A stretch of DNA of 64,000 bases from Hymenobacter chitinivorans DSM 11115. GTDB lineage: Bacteria > Bacteroidota > Bacteroidia > Cytophagales > Hymenobacteraceae. This document shows, piece by piece, positions 9,048 to 17,000 of the stretch. Under the pieces are notes generated by a model that had not been told where the DNA came from, searched no databases, and saw only the letters and a program-made list of their open reading frames with translations. Position numbers and translations under genes: made by a program. The first letter of the stretch is position 1; each line of letters begins with the position of its first letter. The stretch covers positions 62,001 to 126,000 of the forward strand of contig NZ_PGFA01000004.1 of NCBI RefSeq assembly GCF_002797555.1, in the 5' to 3' direction.

Positions 9048-10565
9048 ATGATTGATTCTATACTGACGTGGACCGTACAGCGGCGCCTGGCCAGCATCGA
9101 GCATTTTAGCCAAAATCCGCACGAGGTGCAGGCCCAGGTGCTGCAGGATCTGTTGCTCCGGGCCCGCTCCACGGAATGGGGGCAGCGTTACGGCTTCGCT
9201 GATGCTCCTTCGGCCTGGGAGTTTGCCCAGCGCGTGCCCGTCAGTAGCTACGAAGAACTGTACCCGGCCCTCGAGCGGGTGCTGCGTGGGGAGCCCGATG
9301 TGCTCTGGCCCGGCCCGGTGCAGTGGTTTGCCAAGTCCAGCGGAACCACCAACGCCCGCAGCAAGTACATTCCCGTCACCCGCGAATCGTTGCAGGAGTG
9401 CCACTACCGCGCCGGTCGCGACATGACGGCCCTGGCCACGGCCCTCTATCCCGAAAACCGCATTCTGGCCGGCAAAACCCTGTCCTTGGGCGGCACCCAC
9501 GCCCCCAATCCATTCCGGCCCGAGGAAGAAGGCTCCCGCGTGGGCGACGTGTCGGCCGTGATTATGCAGAACCTGCCAGCCTGGGCCGAGTTCTTGCGCA
9601 CTCCGCCGCTGGAGCTGGCCCTGCTCGACGAGTGGGAAGAGAAAATAGACCGTATTGCCCGCCATGTGCTCAGCGTCAACGTGTCGGCCCTGGCGGGCGT
9701 GCCCACCTGGATAATCGTGCTGCTGCGCCGCGTCACGGAGCTGGCCGGCGCCGACAACATCACCGAGGTCTGGCCCAACCTGAGCTTGTTTTTGCACGGA
9801 GCAGTGGCCTTTGGGCCCTACCGGGAGCTGTTTCGCCAGCTCATTCCCGGCCCGCAGATGCGCTACCTGGAAATCTACAACGCCTCCGAGGGCTACATTG
9901 CCCTGCAGGACCAGCCCAACTCCGAAGACCTGCTGCTGCTGCTCAACCACGGCATCTACTACGAGTTTATTCCCCTGGATGAGCTGGACGCCGAGCACCC
10001 GCAAACCCTCACCCTGGAGCAGGTAGAGCTGGGCAAAGCCTACGCCCTGGTGCTGTCGACCAACGCCGGGTTGTGGCGCTACAAAATCGGGGATACGGTG
10101 CGCTTTACCAGCCTGGCGCCCTACCGGATCCGCATCACGGGCCGCACCAAGCACTTTCTGAATGCCTTCGGCGAGGAGGTCGTCATTGAGAATGCCGATG
10201 CTGCCATTGCCGCCGCCTGCCAGGCCACCAATACCACCGTGCGCGACTATACCGCCGCGCCCATCTACTTCGACGCGTCTGCGGCCTCGCGCGGCGGCCA
10301 CCAGTGGCTCATCGAGTTCAGCCAGCCTCCCCAGGACCCGGCCCGGTTCACGGCCGTCCTCGACGAGACACTGCGCAAGCTCAACTCCGACTACGACGCC
10401 AAGCGTCACCGCGACCTGGCCCTGAGCCCCCCGCTGCTGACTATTGCTTCGACGGGCACGTTTACGCGGTGGCTGGCCCGCAAAGGCAAGCTGGGTGGTC
10501 AGCATAAAGTACCAAGACTAAGCAACTCGCGCGAAATTCTAGAGGCTGTCCTGCAGGAAGTTTAA
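9048..10565 (+). CDS. GH3 auxin-responsive promoter family protein
   Basis: 505 residues. It has the adenylate-forming (ANL superfamily) core of GH3 proteins: the phosphate-binding segment KSSGTTNARSKYIPVT near residues 98-113, an EIYNASEGYIA region near 273-283 and the YKIGDTVRFTS/RITGRTKHFLN segments near 345-370 that hold adenylate and the hinge. Plant GH3 enzymes join amino acids to acyl substrates such as indoleacetate. The bacterial substrate is unknown, and position after lptB suggests an envelope or lipid role, which is inference. The ATG at 9048 begins a family-like N-terminus (MIDSILTWTVQRRLASIEHF). Confidence 0.85.
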   Translation: MIDSILTWTVQRRLASIEHFSQNPHEVQAQVLQDLLLRARSTEWGQRYGFADAPSAWEFAQRVPVSSYEELYPALERVLRGEPDVLWPGPVQWFAKSSGTTNARSKYIPVTRESLQECHYRAGRDMTALATALYPENRILAGKTLSLGGTHAPNPFRPEEEGSRVGDVSAVIMQNLPAWAEFLRTPPLELALLDEWEEKIDRIARHVLSVNVSALAGVPTWIIVLLRRVTELAGADNITEVWPNLSLFLHGAVAFGPYRELFRQLIPGPQMRYLEIYNASEGYIALQDQPNSEDLLLLLNHGIYYEFIPLDELDAEHPQTLTLEQVELGKAYALVLSTNAGLWRYKIGDTVRFTSLAPYRIRITGRTKHFLNAFGEEVVIENADAAIAAACQATNTTVRDYTAAPIYFDASAASRGGHQWLIEFSQPPQDPARFTAVLDETLRKLNSDYDAKRHRDLALSPPLLTIASTGTFTRWLARKGKLGGQHKVPRLSNSREILEAVLQEV

Positions 10566-10831
10566 CGGTCAGCCTGGCCGGAACGAGGTACCCGTTATAG
10601 TTCTATTATATTTTCTCTGCTTAAATTTCAAAAAGCTTGTTAAAGCACAAAAAGCAGATTTACCTACAAAGGCATAGTGCGGATATAATTGCCCGATTGA
10701 AAGCTATTTATGAGGGAAACGGCCTTCAAAGACGAAGGATCAGGTTTCTGCAGATATTTTTAAGTTAATTATTACGCAGTTAATATATTTAATGATATAT
10801 TGTCGGATTATTAACGTTCACGCTCACACTC
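10566..10831. other. AT-rich intergenic region with an inverted repeat
   Basis: About 266 bases, far richer in A and T than the rest of the window. It holds AATATAT (10782-10788) and its exact inverse ATATATT (10795-10801) around TTAATG. No gene, terminator or repeat family was recognised. It probably carries the promoter of the small gene that follows, or marks acquired DNA. Confidence 0.5.
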
Positions 10832-11065
10832 GTGCCCGCTATATCAACCCCTTCTTCCCGTCCCTACGTTTCCCGGCGTAAGCGTAGCCGCTCCTCCGAG
10901 CCATCTAAGCTAAGTACCAAAGCCACCATGGGCATGCTCAGCCTGCTCGTTTTCGCGCTACTCGCTAGCTTAGCCGTTATTGCCTCCTCGTTAAGCAGTG
11001 ATGAGCCTGGTTCGGCGAGGCCCACTGAAAGCCTTGTGGCCACCGATTCACCCGTGAACCAGTAG
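10832..11065 (+). CDS. Small putative membrane protein
   Basis: 77 residues if the GTG at 10832 is used. The first half is Ser, Arg and Lys rich (RPYVSRRKRSRSSEPSKLS); one hydrophobic segment follows near residues 34-52 (MLSLLVFALLASLAVIASS), then a polar tail rich in Ser, Thr and Pro. The orientation looks like a type II membrane protein. An internal ATG at 10928 would give about 45 residues. No family is recognised. It follows the AT-rich region and is convergent with the AIM24-family gene, and no terminator is visible between them. Confidence 0.4.
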   Translation: MPAISTPSSRPYVSRRKRSRSSEPSKLSTKATMGMLSLLVFALLASLAVIASSLSSDEPGSARPTESLVATDSPVNQ

Positions 11066-11089
11066 CCACAACACTACTTTCGGTTTCGC

Positions 11090-11872
11090 TTATTCGTCCA
11101 GCACACCGCCCACCAATCGACCTAAAACGCTACCACTCTCCTTTGAGGCATTGCCGCCCATCGGCGACAGAGCCTGGATGAGCTTCTTCACCGGCATCGA
11201 CTGCAGCCACACCCGGCCCGTGCCCTGCAACGTAGCCAGCAACAGGCCCTCGCCGCCAAAAATCATTGATTTCAGGCCGCCGGCGCGAGCAATGCTAAAG
11301 TTGATGCTGGGTTCAAAGGCTACCACGCAGCCCGTATCCACGCGCAGCAGCTCGTTGTTGAGCTGCTTCTCGATGATGGTACCGCCCGCGTGGATAAACG
11401 CTTTGCCGTCGCCGGTGAGTTTTTCCAGGATGAAGCCTTCCCCGCCGAAAAAGCCCGCCCCAAGGCGTTGGTTGAAGTGAATCCCGATTTTGGTGCCCCG
11501 GGCCGCGGCCAGGAAGCCGTCTTTCTGCACGATCAGCCCGTTGGGCATCGTACCCAAATCTACCGGGATAATGGTGCCGGGGTAGGGGGCCGAAAAAGCC
11601 ACCCGGCTTTTGCCGTAGCCGCCGCGGTGGGTGAAGTGGGTCATAAACAGCGACTCGCCGGTAATCAGGCGGGTGCCGGCCGAGAATAGCTTGCCCAAAA
11701 TGCCCTGGTCGGGCTCCGACCCGTCGCCCATCTTGGTTTCGAAGGCAATACTTTCTTCCATGTAGACCATGGCGCCGGCTTCGGCAATGACGGTTTCGTT
11801 GGGGTCCAGCTCTACTTCCAGCACTTGAATGTCGGAGCCGAGAATGCGGTAATCTACGTCGTGGGACTGCAT
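11090..11872 (-). CDS. AIM24 / TIGR00266 family protein
   Basis: 260 residues from the ATG at 11872 (MQSHDVDYRILGSDIQVLEV). The longer in-frame extension upstream to 12190 crosses a terminator and the neighbouring gene, so it is rejected. Family features are visible: VIAEAGAMVYMEESI near the N-terminus, then Gly-rich strand motifs (GGEGFILEKLTGDGKAFIHAGG, shortened here to its ends GGEGF and FIHAGG), and GRVWLQSMPV near the C-terminus. This family folds into a trefoil of beta helices; the bacterial members have no settled function. It ends with KESGSVLGRLVGGVLDE. Confidence 0.85.
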   Translation of the reverse strand: MQSHDVDYRILGSDIQVLEVELDPNETVIAEAGAMVYMEESIAFETKMGDGSEPDQGILGKLFSAGTRLITGESLFMTHFTHRGGYGKSRVAFSAPYPGTIIPVDLGTMPNGLIVQKDGFLAAARGTKIGIHFNQRLGAGFFGGEGFILEKLTGDGKAFIHAGGTIIEKQLNNELLRVDTGCVVAFEPSINFSIARAGGLKSMIFGGEGLLLATLQGTGRVWLQSMPVKKLIQALSPMGGNASKESGSVLGRLVGGVLDE

Positions 11873-11950
11873 AGGGAGGAGGGTTGAAAGGATAACAAGT
11901 TCAAGTATAGCGAACTGACGATTATTGCGGGCTCCGCAGCCAAAATAAAA

Positions 11951-11976
11951 AGGCCATTTCCCGCGGGAAATGGCCT
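11951..11976 (-). terminator. Terminator of the charged hypothetical gene
   Basis: A perfect 26-base palindrome made of AGGCCATTTCCCG and its inverse, followed on the minus strand by a T tract. It lies 30 bases after the stop codon of the minus-strand gene at 12006. Confidence 0.85.
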
Positions 11977-12005
11977 CTGAGTAGCTCAATCGGTACCCGT
12001 CGAAT

Positions 12006-12386
12006 TTACTCGTCTTTGCTGAGCTCCCCGCGCACCTCGGCTTCGGCATCAGCTTCCGGCTCGCCCTTCTTGCCTTTCTTCTTGGCTTCGGTGCTGGTGC
12101 GGCGCATAAATTCTTCATCGGTTTCTTCGGGCTCAGCCACGCCGTTTTCGACCGGGAAGTCCTCGTCCTCGTCTTCCACTTTCTCCCCAAACTGCCCGTC
12201 GCGGTTCACGAGCTTTTTGTCGCGCACGTGCTGGTTGAGGAAGTGGTTGATTTCCTCAATGGAGTAGTTAGAGGTGATTTCGCCCAGCGGGTTTACCTTG
12301 ATTTCGAATCCTTCGAGGTCTTTATGCACCCGGGCTTTTTTCTCGGGGTCGTTTTTCTTGCTCTTATTGACGGGTTTCTTAGCCAT
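12006..12386 (-). CDS. Charged hypothetical protein
   Basis: 126 residues from the ATG at 12386 (MAKKPVNKSKKNDPEKK). It is highly charged: a Lys-rich head, a central segment with ordered character (EGFEIKVNPLGEITSNYSIEEINHFLNQHVRDKKL), broken here only for reference, and a long Asp/Glu tail with a Lys block (EAKKKGKKGEPE). No enzyme motif or membrane segment is visible. The middle resembles a conserved small helix-turn module seen in hypothetical proteins of Cytophagales, so the gene is probably real. Its own perfect terminator follows. Confidence 0.7.
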   Translation of the reverse strand: MAKKPVNKSKKNDPEKKARVHKDLEGFEIKVNPLGEITSNYSIEEINHFLNQHVRDKKLVNRDGQFGEKVEDEDEDFPVENGVAEPEETDEEFMRRTSTEAKKKGKKGEPEADAEAEVRGELSKDE

Positions 12387-12440
12387 AACGTGGAGTCCGT
12401 AGGTGGGAGGTGCTAGGGTAGCGGCGTTTCCCAAAACACG

Positions 12441-12476
12441 AAGGCCGCTCCGTACCAAGTAGTACGAAGCGGCCTT
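12441..12476 (-). terminator. Hairpin after gltX
   Basis: AAGGCCGCT...CGTAC pairs with GTACG...AGCGGCCTT around a CAAGTA loop, with one mismatched position. It lies 33 bases after the gltX stop. The T tract after it on the minus strand is short, so it may be a weaker terminator. Confidence 0.55.
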
Positions 12477-12508
12477 GCTGCCGGATGCACGAATTTAAAA
12501 ACCGTGGG

Positions 12509-14068
12509 CTAGGCGCTGATCTTGTCGGCCAGGCGGGTCACGGCTGCTTCAATGCGCTGCGCCGTCTCTTGGCCCCCCAGAATGCTCATGATGGCCATCA
12601 GGTCGGGGCCGGCCGCCACGCCGGTTACCACCGTGCGCAGGGCCTGCAGTACCTGCCCGATTTTGACGCCCTGGCGTTCTAGTACCTGGGTCAGCAGGGC
12701 CTTGATGCCGTCGGGCGTAGTGTCCGTAGCGGCGGGCAGCTCCTGGGCAAAGGCCTGCAGGGCGGCCGCCGTCGGGGCGTTCCACTTCTTGCTGATAACC
12801 TGCTCGTCGTAGGTTTCGGGGGCAATGAAGAAGTATTGCGCCTCGCGCCAGAAATCCTGGGGAAAGGTCACGCGCTCCTTCATGGCCGCCACAATCTGCA
12901 CGGCCTTTTCTTCCGAGCACTCGATGTTGTGCTCTTGCAGGGCCGTGAGCAGGAACTGGGCCAGCTCGGCGTCGGGCTTGGCGCGTAGGTAGTGCTCGTT
13001 GTACCAGCGCACCTTGTTCTGGTCGAAGCGGGCCGGCGACTTGCTGACGCGCTCAATGCTGAAGGCCTGAATCAGCTCAGACATGGAGAAAATCTCCTGC
13101 TGGGAGCCGGGGTTCCAGCCCAGGAAAGCCAGGAAGTTGATGAAGGCGTCGGGCAGGTAGCCACTTTCGCGGTAGCCGCTACTGACGGTAGGCTGGCCGG
13201 TTTCGGCGTCGGTGCCGTGCCACTCCAGCGGGAACACCGGGAAGCCGAGCCGGTCCCCGTCGCGCTTGCTGAGCTTGCCGGTGCCGTCGGGCTTAAGCAG
13301 CAGGGGCAGGTGGGCAAACTGCGGCATGGTGTCTTCCCAGCCAAAATAACGGTAAAGCAGCACGTGCAGCGGCGCCGAGGGCAGCCACTCCTCACCCCGG
13401 ATGACGTGGGTGATTTCCATCAGATGGTCATCCACGATGTTGGCCAAATGGTAGGTCGGCATGCCGTCCGACTTCATCAGCACCTTGTCGTCGATGCTGC
13501 TCGAGTGCACCACTACCCAGCCGCGGATCATGTCGTTGAAGCGCACTTCTTCCTTGCGGGGCACCTTCAGGCGAATCACGTAGGGTGAGCCGCCGTCCAG
13601 CAGCTGCTTCACCTCGTCTTCGGGCAAAGTCAGGGAGTTGCGCATCTGGGTGCGCGTGATGCTGTTGTACTGCGGATTGGGCACCTTGGCGGCCGTCAGG
13701 CGGGCGCGCATGGCGTCCAACTCCTCGGGCGTGTCGAAGGCGTAGTAGGCGTGGCCGCTGTTGATGAGCTGCATGGCGTACTCCATGTACATCGGCTTCC
13801 GCTCGCTCTGCCGGTAGGGCGCGTGCGGGCCGGGCGTTTCGGACCACGGACTTTCGTCGAGCTCAATGCCGCACCATTTCAGGGATTCGGCAATGTACTG
13901 CTCGGCGCCGGGTACGAAGCGGTTCTGGTCGGTATCTTCAATGCGCAGCAGCATTTTGCCGCCCATCTTGCGCGCAAACAAATAGTTGTACAGCGCCGTG
14001 CGCACGCCGCCGATATGTAACGGTCCCGTAGGGCTGGGCGCAAAACGCACCCGTACTTCTCTCTCCAT
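12509..14068 (-). CDS. gltX: Glutamate-tRNA ligase
   Basis: 519 residues from the ATG at 14068 (MEREVRVRFAPSPTGPLHIG); an upstream in-frame start at 14119 adds 17 residues with no family likeness. Class I aminoacyl-tRNA synthetase motifs are present: HIGG near residues 18-21, and KLSKRDG near 262-268, which bind ATP. The catalytic half is followed by the alpha-helical anticodon-binding domain. It charges tRNA-Glu in the cytoplasm. An octamer repeat element lies just upstream of the gene. Confidence 0.95.
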   Translation of the reverse strand: MEREVRVRFAPSPTGPLHIGGVRTALYNYLFARKMGGKMLLRIEDTDQNRFVPGAEQYIAESLKWCGIELDESPWSETPGPHAPYRQSERKPMYMEYAMQLINSGHAYYAFDTPEELDAMRARLTAAKVPNPQYNSITRTQMRNSLTLPEDEVKQLLDGGSPYVIRLKVPRKEEVRFNDMIRGWVVVHSSSIDDKVLMKSDGMPTYHLANIVDDHLMEITHVIRGEEWLPSAPLHVLLYRYFGWEDTMPQFAHLPLLLKPDGTGKLSKRDGDRLGFPVFPLEWHGTDAETGQPTVSSGYRESGYLPDAFINFLAFLGWNPGSQQEIFSMSELIQAFSIERVSKSPARFDQNKVRWYNEHYLRAKPDAELAQFLLTALQEHNIECSEEKAVQIVAAMKERVTFPQDFWREAQYFFIAPETYDEQVISKKWNAPTAAALQAFAQELPAATDTTPDGIKALLTQVLERQGVKIGQVLQALRTVVTGVAAGPDLMAIMSILGGQETAQRIEAAVTRLADKISA

Positions 14069-14120
14069 ATAAACAAAAATTCGCGTCGGTTCTGACAGAA
14101 ACGCGCCGCGAAGGTACAAA

Positions 14121-14236
14121 GATCAGATGGTGAAGTTGTGAAATGGTGAAATAGTGAGTTTGCCGTTCAATTAGCGCAGCCTGGCACCTGGTAAACAGCA
14201 GACCCACCATTTCACCACTTCACCATCTCACCGCTA
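14121..14236. repeat. Octamer-arm inverted repeat, family A copy 1
   Basis: The left arm reads as 8-base words GGTGAAGT, TGTGAAAT, GGTGAAAT, AGTGAGTT from 14129. The right arm has TCACCACT, TCACCATC and TCACCGCT, ending at the stop codon of the 61-residue gene. A 24-base stretch (14125-14148) pairs with 14205-14228 with one mismatch. The loop begins TTGCCGTTCAAT, shared with the copies at 14422 and 55346. The left arm has no C and the right arm no G over most of their length. It fills the gap between the 61-residue gene and gltX. Confidence 0.85.
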
Positions 14237-14419
14237 GTCCCGGTTACGATACGTGAGGTAGAGCACCAGGCCTAGCGCGGTGATGCCCCCGCGAATAGCC
14301 CAGGCCACGGTCGGACCCCACTGGTCAATCCAGGTCAGCAGCATTGATTTCATGCCCAGAAAAGGCAGAATCAGGGATAAGAGGCCAAGCAGCAATAAGC
14401 CGAGTCCGAGTTCTTTCAT
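14234..14419 (-). CDS. 61-residue membrane protein between two repeats
   Basis: It begins MKELGLGLLLLGLLSLILPF, a membrane helix, and has a second hydrophobic segment near residues 38-56 (TVAWAIRGGITALGLVLYL), ending TYRNRD. Two membrane passes with a short loop containing TWIDQWGP. No known family is recognised; small two-pass proteins of this look occur as conserved hypotheticals in Hymenobacteraceae. The gene is held between two copies of repeat family A: its ATG directly abuts the end of copy 2, and its TAG stop lies at the outer edge of copy 1. Confidence 0.65.
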   Translation of the reverse strand: MKELGLGLLLLGLLSLILPFLGMKSMLLTWIDQWGPTVAWAIRGGITALGLVLYLTYRNRD

Positions 14420-14530
14420 AAGGTGAAATTGAGAGATGGTGAAATGGTAAGTTGCCGTTCAATATGCGCAATACGGCGCAGTCAGAACGAAAAATTCACC
14501 ATTTCACTATCTCACCACCTCACTATTTTA
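14418..14530. repeat. Octamer-arm inverted repeat, family A copy 2
   Basis: Left words from 14422: GGTGAAAT, TGAGAGAT, GGTGAAAT, GGTAAGTT. Right words TCACCATT, TCACTATC, TCACCACC, TCACTATT. GAGATGGTGAAATGGT (14433-14448) pairs with 14498-14513 with one mismatch. The loop holds TTGCCGTTCAATATGCGCA, nearly the same as in copies 1 and 3. The TAG stop of the RidA gene (14525-14523) lies inside the last right-arm word, and the start codon of the 61-residue gene touches the first left-arm word. Confidence 0.85.
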
Positions 14531-14909
14531 CGGCCACGCACGAAATTTCTACCTGCACATCTTTGGGCAGGCGGCTTACCTCCACCGTTTCGCGGGCCGG
14601 CGCGTAATCCGCTGTGAAGTAGCTCCCGTAGATTTCGTTGATCAGGCCAAAGTTGCCGAGGTCCTTGACGAAGATGCTGCACTTTACCACGTCGGTCAGG
14701 GTCATGCCGGCGGCGGCCAACACGGCCTGCAGGTTGCGCATTACCTGGTGGGTTTCGGCGGCCACGTCGCCGTTGCCGACGAGCTGGCCCGAAGCCGCGT
14801 CCAAGGCAATCTGGCCCGAAACGTAGACGGTATTGCCAGCCTGGATAGCCTGGCTGTAGGGGCCGATAGGAGCGGGGGCGTCGGGCGAGTAGATAATGGT
14901 GTTAGCCAT
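14523..14909 (-). CDS. RidA family protein (enamine/imine deaminase)
   Basis: 128 residues from the ATG at 14909 (MANTIIYSPDAPAPIGPYSQ), which matches the family N-terminus; an ATG three codons upstream is less likely. Motifs include PIGPYSQAI near residues 14-22, YVSGQIALD near 32-40 and the C-terminal signature ARETVEVSRLPKDVQVEISC with the conserved Arg that binds the carboxylate. RidA hydrolyses reactive enamines and imines made by pyridoxal-phosphate enzymes. A TAnnTTTG promoter lies about 37 bases upstream. The stop codon is embedded in a repeat word. Confidence 0.9.
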   Translation of the reverse strand: MANTIIYSPDAPAPIGPYSQAIQAGNTVYVSGQIALDAASGQLVGNGDVAAETHQVMRNLQAVLAAAGMTLTDVVKCSIFVKDLGNFGLINEIYGSYFTADYAPARETVEVSRLPKDVQVEISCVAVK

Positions 14910-14945
14910 GAGAAGCAAGGGCAGGTGGAAAATCTGAGTTCAAGT

Positions 14946-14953
14946 CAAAAGTA
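14946..14953 (-). promoter_or_regulatory. Promoter -7 box of the RidA gene
   Basis: On the minus strand the bases read TACTTTTG, a full TAnnTTTG match ending 36 bases before the ATG at 14909. Confidence 0.55.
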
Positions 14954-15014
14954 AGCGGAAAAATCCTCCGGCCTGCGGCGGCGTTGGTTTTGGTTCTACA
15001 CCACAAGCCAGCAA

Positions 15015-15046
15015 AAAGCCCCGCTAGAGGAATCCAGCGGGGCTTT
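15015..15046 (-). terminator. Terminator of glmS
   Basis: AAAGCCCCGCT pairs exactly with AGCGGGGCTTT around a 10-base loop. On the minus strand a T tract follows. It lies 22 bases beyond the glmS stop codon. Confidence 0.85.
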
Positions 15047-15067
15047 CTGAGGAAAAAAAGAAGCGGG

Positions 15068-16903
15068 CTACTCGACCGTTACGGACTTGGCCAAGTTGCG
15101 GGGCTGGTCCACGTTGCAGCCGCGCAGGACGGCAATGTGGTAGGAGAGTAGCTGCAGCGGAATCACCGATACCAGCGGCATCAGCACTTCGCTCGTAGCG
15201 GGCACCTCAATGGTGAATTCAGCCATGGCCGGAATCACCGTGTCGCCTTCGGTTACCACGGCAATGATGCGGCCTTTGCGGGCCTTCACTTCCTGGATGT
15301 TCGACACCACTTTCTCGTACGAGCTGTCTTTGGTCGCAATAACAACCACCGGCATGTTCTCGTCGATCAGGGCAATCGGGCCGTGCTTCATTTCGGCCGC
15401 GGGGTAGCCCTCGGCGTGGATATAGCTGATTTCCTTAAGCTTCAGAGCACCTTCGAGGGCTACGGGGAAGTTGTAGCCCCGGCCCAGGTAGAGGAAGTTC
15501 GGCACGTCGCGGAAAATCTCGGCAATAGCCTCAATCTCGTCGTTGAGCTTCAGCGCCGTTTCCACTTTCGCCGGGATGTTGCTCAGCTCCACCATCAGCT
15601 CGCGCATCTTCGAGTCGGTGAGGGTGCCGCGCTTGTGGCCCACAATCATGGCCAGCAGCGTCAGTACCGTAACCTGAGCCGTGAAGGCCTTGGTCGAAGC
15701 CACCCCGATTTCGGGGCCGGCGTGGGTGTAGGCACCCGCGTCGGTGGCGCGGGCAATGCTCGAGCCCACCACGTTGCAGATACCGAAGATGGTAGCGCCC
15801 TTGCTCTTGGCCAGCTCGATGGCGGCCAGCGTATCGGCCGTTTCGCCCGACTGGGAAATGGCAATTACAATGTCGCGCTCGGTGATGATGGGGTTGCGGT
15901 AACGGAATTCCGACGCGTACTCCACTTCCACCGGAATGCGGGCCAGGTCCTCAATCAGGTACTCGGCCACCAGGCCGGCGTGCCACGACGTACCGCAGGC
16001 CACAATGATGATACGGTCGGCATTGACGAACTTCCGCTCGTAAGCCCGGATGCCGCCCATGTTGAGGTGGCCGGCTTCGAGCTCCAACCGGCCCCGCATG
16101 GAGTCGAGAATCGAGCGGGGCTGCTCAAAAATTTCCTTCAGCATGAAGTGCTCGTAGCCACCCTTTTCGATGCTGTCGAGTTCCATCTCCAGCTTCTGGA
16201 TGTAGGGCGTCTGCTGCACGTCTTCCTTGGTGCGGATGTCGAGCTGACCGTCGCGGATAACCGCAATTTCGTAGTCGTTGACGTATACTACCTCGTTGGT
16301 GTACTCAATGATGGGAGTAGCATCGGAAGCCAGGAAAAACTCATCCTTGCCTACCCCGATAACCAGTGGGGAGCCTTTACGGGCCGCAATCAGCTGGTTG
16401 GGGTCGTCCTTGCTCAGTACCACAATGGCGTAGGCGCCTACCACTTCGTGCAAAGCCAGACGTACCGCTTCTTCGAGCGAGCAGCTGTTCTGCTTCTGGA
16501 TTTCCTCAATCAGGTTGACGAAAACTTCCGTGTCGGTATCGGAGTGGAATACGTGTCCTTGCTTCTGCAAGTGGGTTTTCAGGGCCGCGTAGTTCTCGAT
16601 AATGCCGTTGTGGATAATGGCAATCCGCTCGGAAGTCGAGTAGTGCGGGTGGGCATTCGAGTCGTTGGGCTCACCGTGGGTTGCCCAGCGCGTGTGGCCC
16701 ATGCCAATGTGCGCGTGGGTATCCTTTTCGGCAATGAAGGCTTCCAGGTCATTTACCTTGCCTTTCTTCTTGTATACATTCAGCGCTCCGTTCAGCAGAG
16801 CCACGCCCGCTGAATCGTAGCCCCGGTATTCCAGCCGGCGCAGACCTTTCAGAATAATGGGACAGGCTTCACGGTGCCCGATGTAAGCGACAATTCCGCA
16901 CAT
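15068..16903 (-). CDS. glmS: Glutamine-fructose-6-phosphate aminotransferase
   Basis: 611 residues, full length. The start MCGIVAYIGHREACP exposes Cys2, the nucleophile of the type II glutamine amidotransferase domain. Two SIS domains follow, with CGTSWHAGLVAEYLIEDL, shortened here, and SQSGETADTLAAIE near residues 350-365. The C-terminal DQPRNLAKSVTVE is the usual family end, with Lys for ring opening. It makes glucosamine-6-phosphate for peptidoglycan and LPS. There is no sign of a glmS ribozyme upstream, as expected outside Firmicutes. Confidence 0.96.
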   Translation of the reverse strand: MCGIVAYIGHREACPIILKGLRRLEYRGYDSAGVALLNGALNVYKKKGKVNDLEAFIAEKDTHAHIGMGHTRWATHGEPNDSNAHPHYSTSERIAIIHNGIIENYAALKTHLQKQGHVFHSDTDTEVFVNLIEEIQKQNSCSLEEAVRLALHEVVGAYAIVVLSKDDPNQLIAARKGSPLVIGVGKDEFFLASDATPIIEYTNEVVYVNDYEIAVIRDGQLDIRTKEDVQQTPYIQKLEMELDSIEKGGYEHFMLKEIFEQPRSILDSMRGRLELEAGHLNMGGIRAYERKFVNADRIIIVACGTSWHAGLVAEYLIEDLARIPVEVEYASEFRYRNPIITERDIVIAISQSGETADTLAAIELAKSKGATIFGICNVVGSSIARATDAGAYTHAGPEIGVASTKAFTAQVTVLTLLAMIVGHKRGTLTDSKMRELMVELSNIPAKVETALKLNDEIEAIAEIFRDVPNFLYLGRGYNFPVALEGALKLKEISYIHAEGYPAAEMKHGPIALIDENMPVVVIATKDSSYEKVVSNIQEVKARKGRIIAVVTEGDTVIPAMAEFTIEVPATSEVLMPLVSVIPLQLLSYHIAVLRGCNVDQPRNLAKSVTVE

Positions 16904-16934
16904 AGTGTGTCAGAGAAAGAGTTGTTGAGAGAAA

Positions 16935-16980
16935 AATCACTCCGGCCCGGCCCCTCAACAAAGGCCGTGCCGGAGTGATT
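16935..16980 (-). terminator. Terminator of the DUF4270 gene
   Basis: AATCACTCCGGC pairs with GCCGGAGTGATT, with a further GGCC/GGCC pairing inside. On the minus strand the stem is followed by TTTTTC. It lies just after the DUF4270 stop codon. Confidence 0.8.
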
Positions 16981-17000
16981 CGTGTGAAAACAGCTACGCC

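Noticed and set aside
11873..12190. Upstream extension of the AIM24-family gene
   Set aside because: It crosses a perfect terminator and the neighbouring gene; the family N-terminus begins at 11872.
15383..16813. 476-codon plus-strand frame opposite glmS
   Set aside because: glmS is unambiguous and this frame lacks any recognisable domain.
16904..17000. Possible glmS ribozyme upstream or near glmS
   Set aside because: The upstream side holds only a terminator of the neighbouring gene's region and no ribozyme core was recognised.
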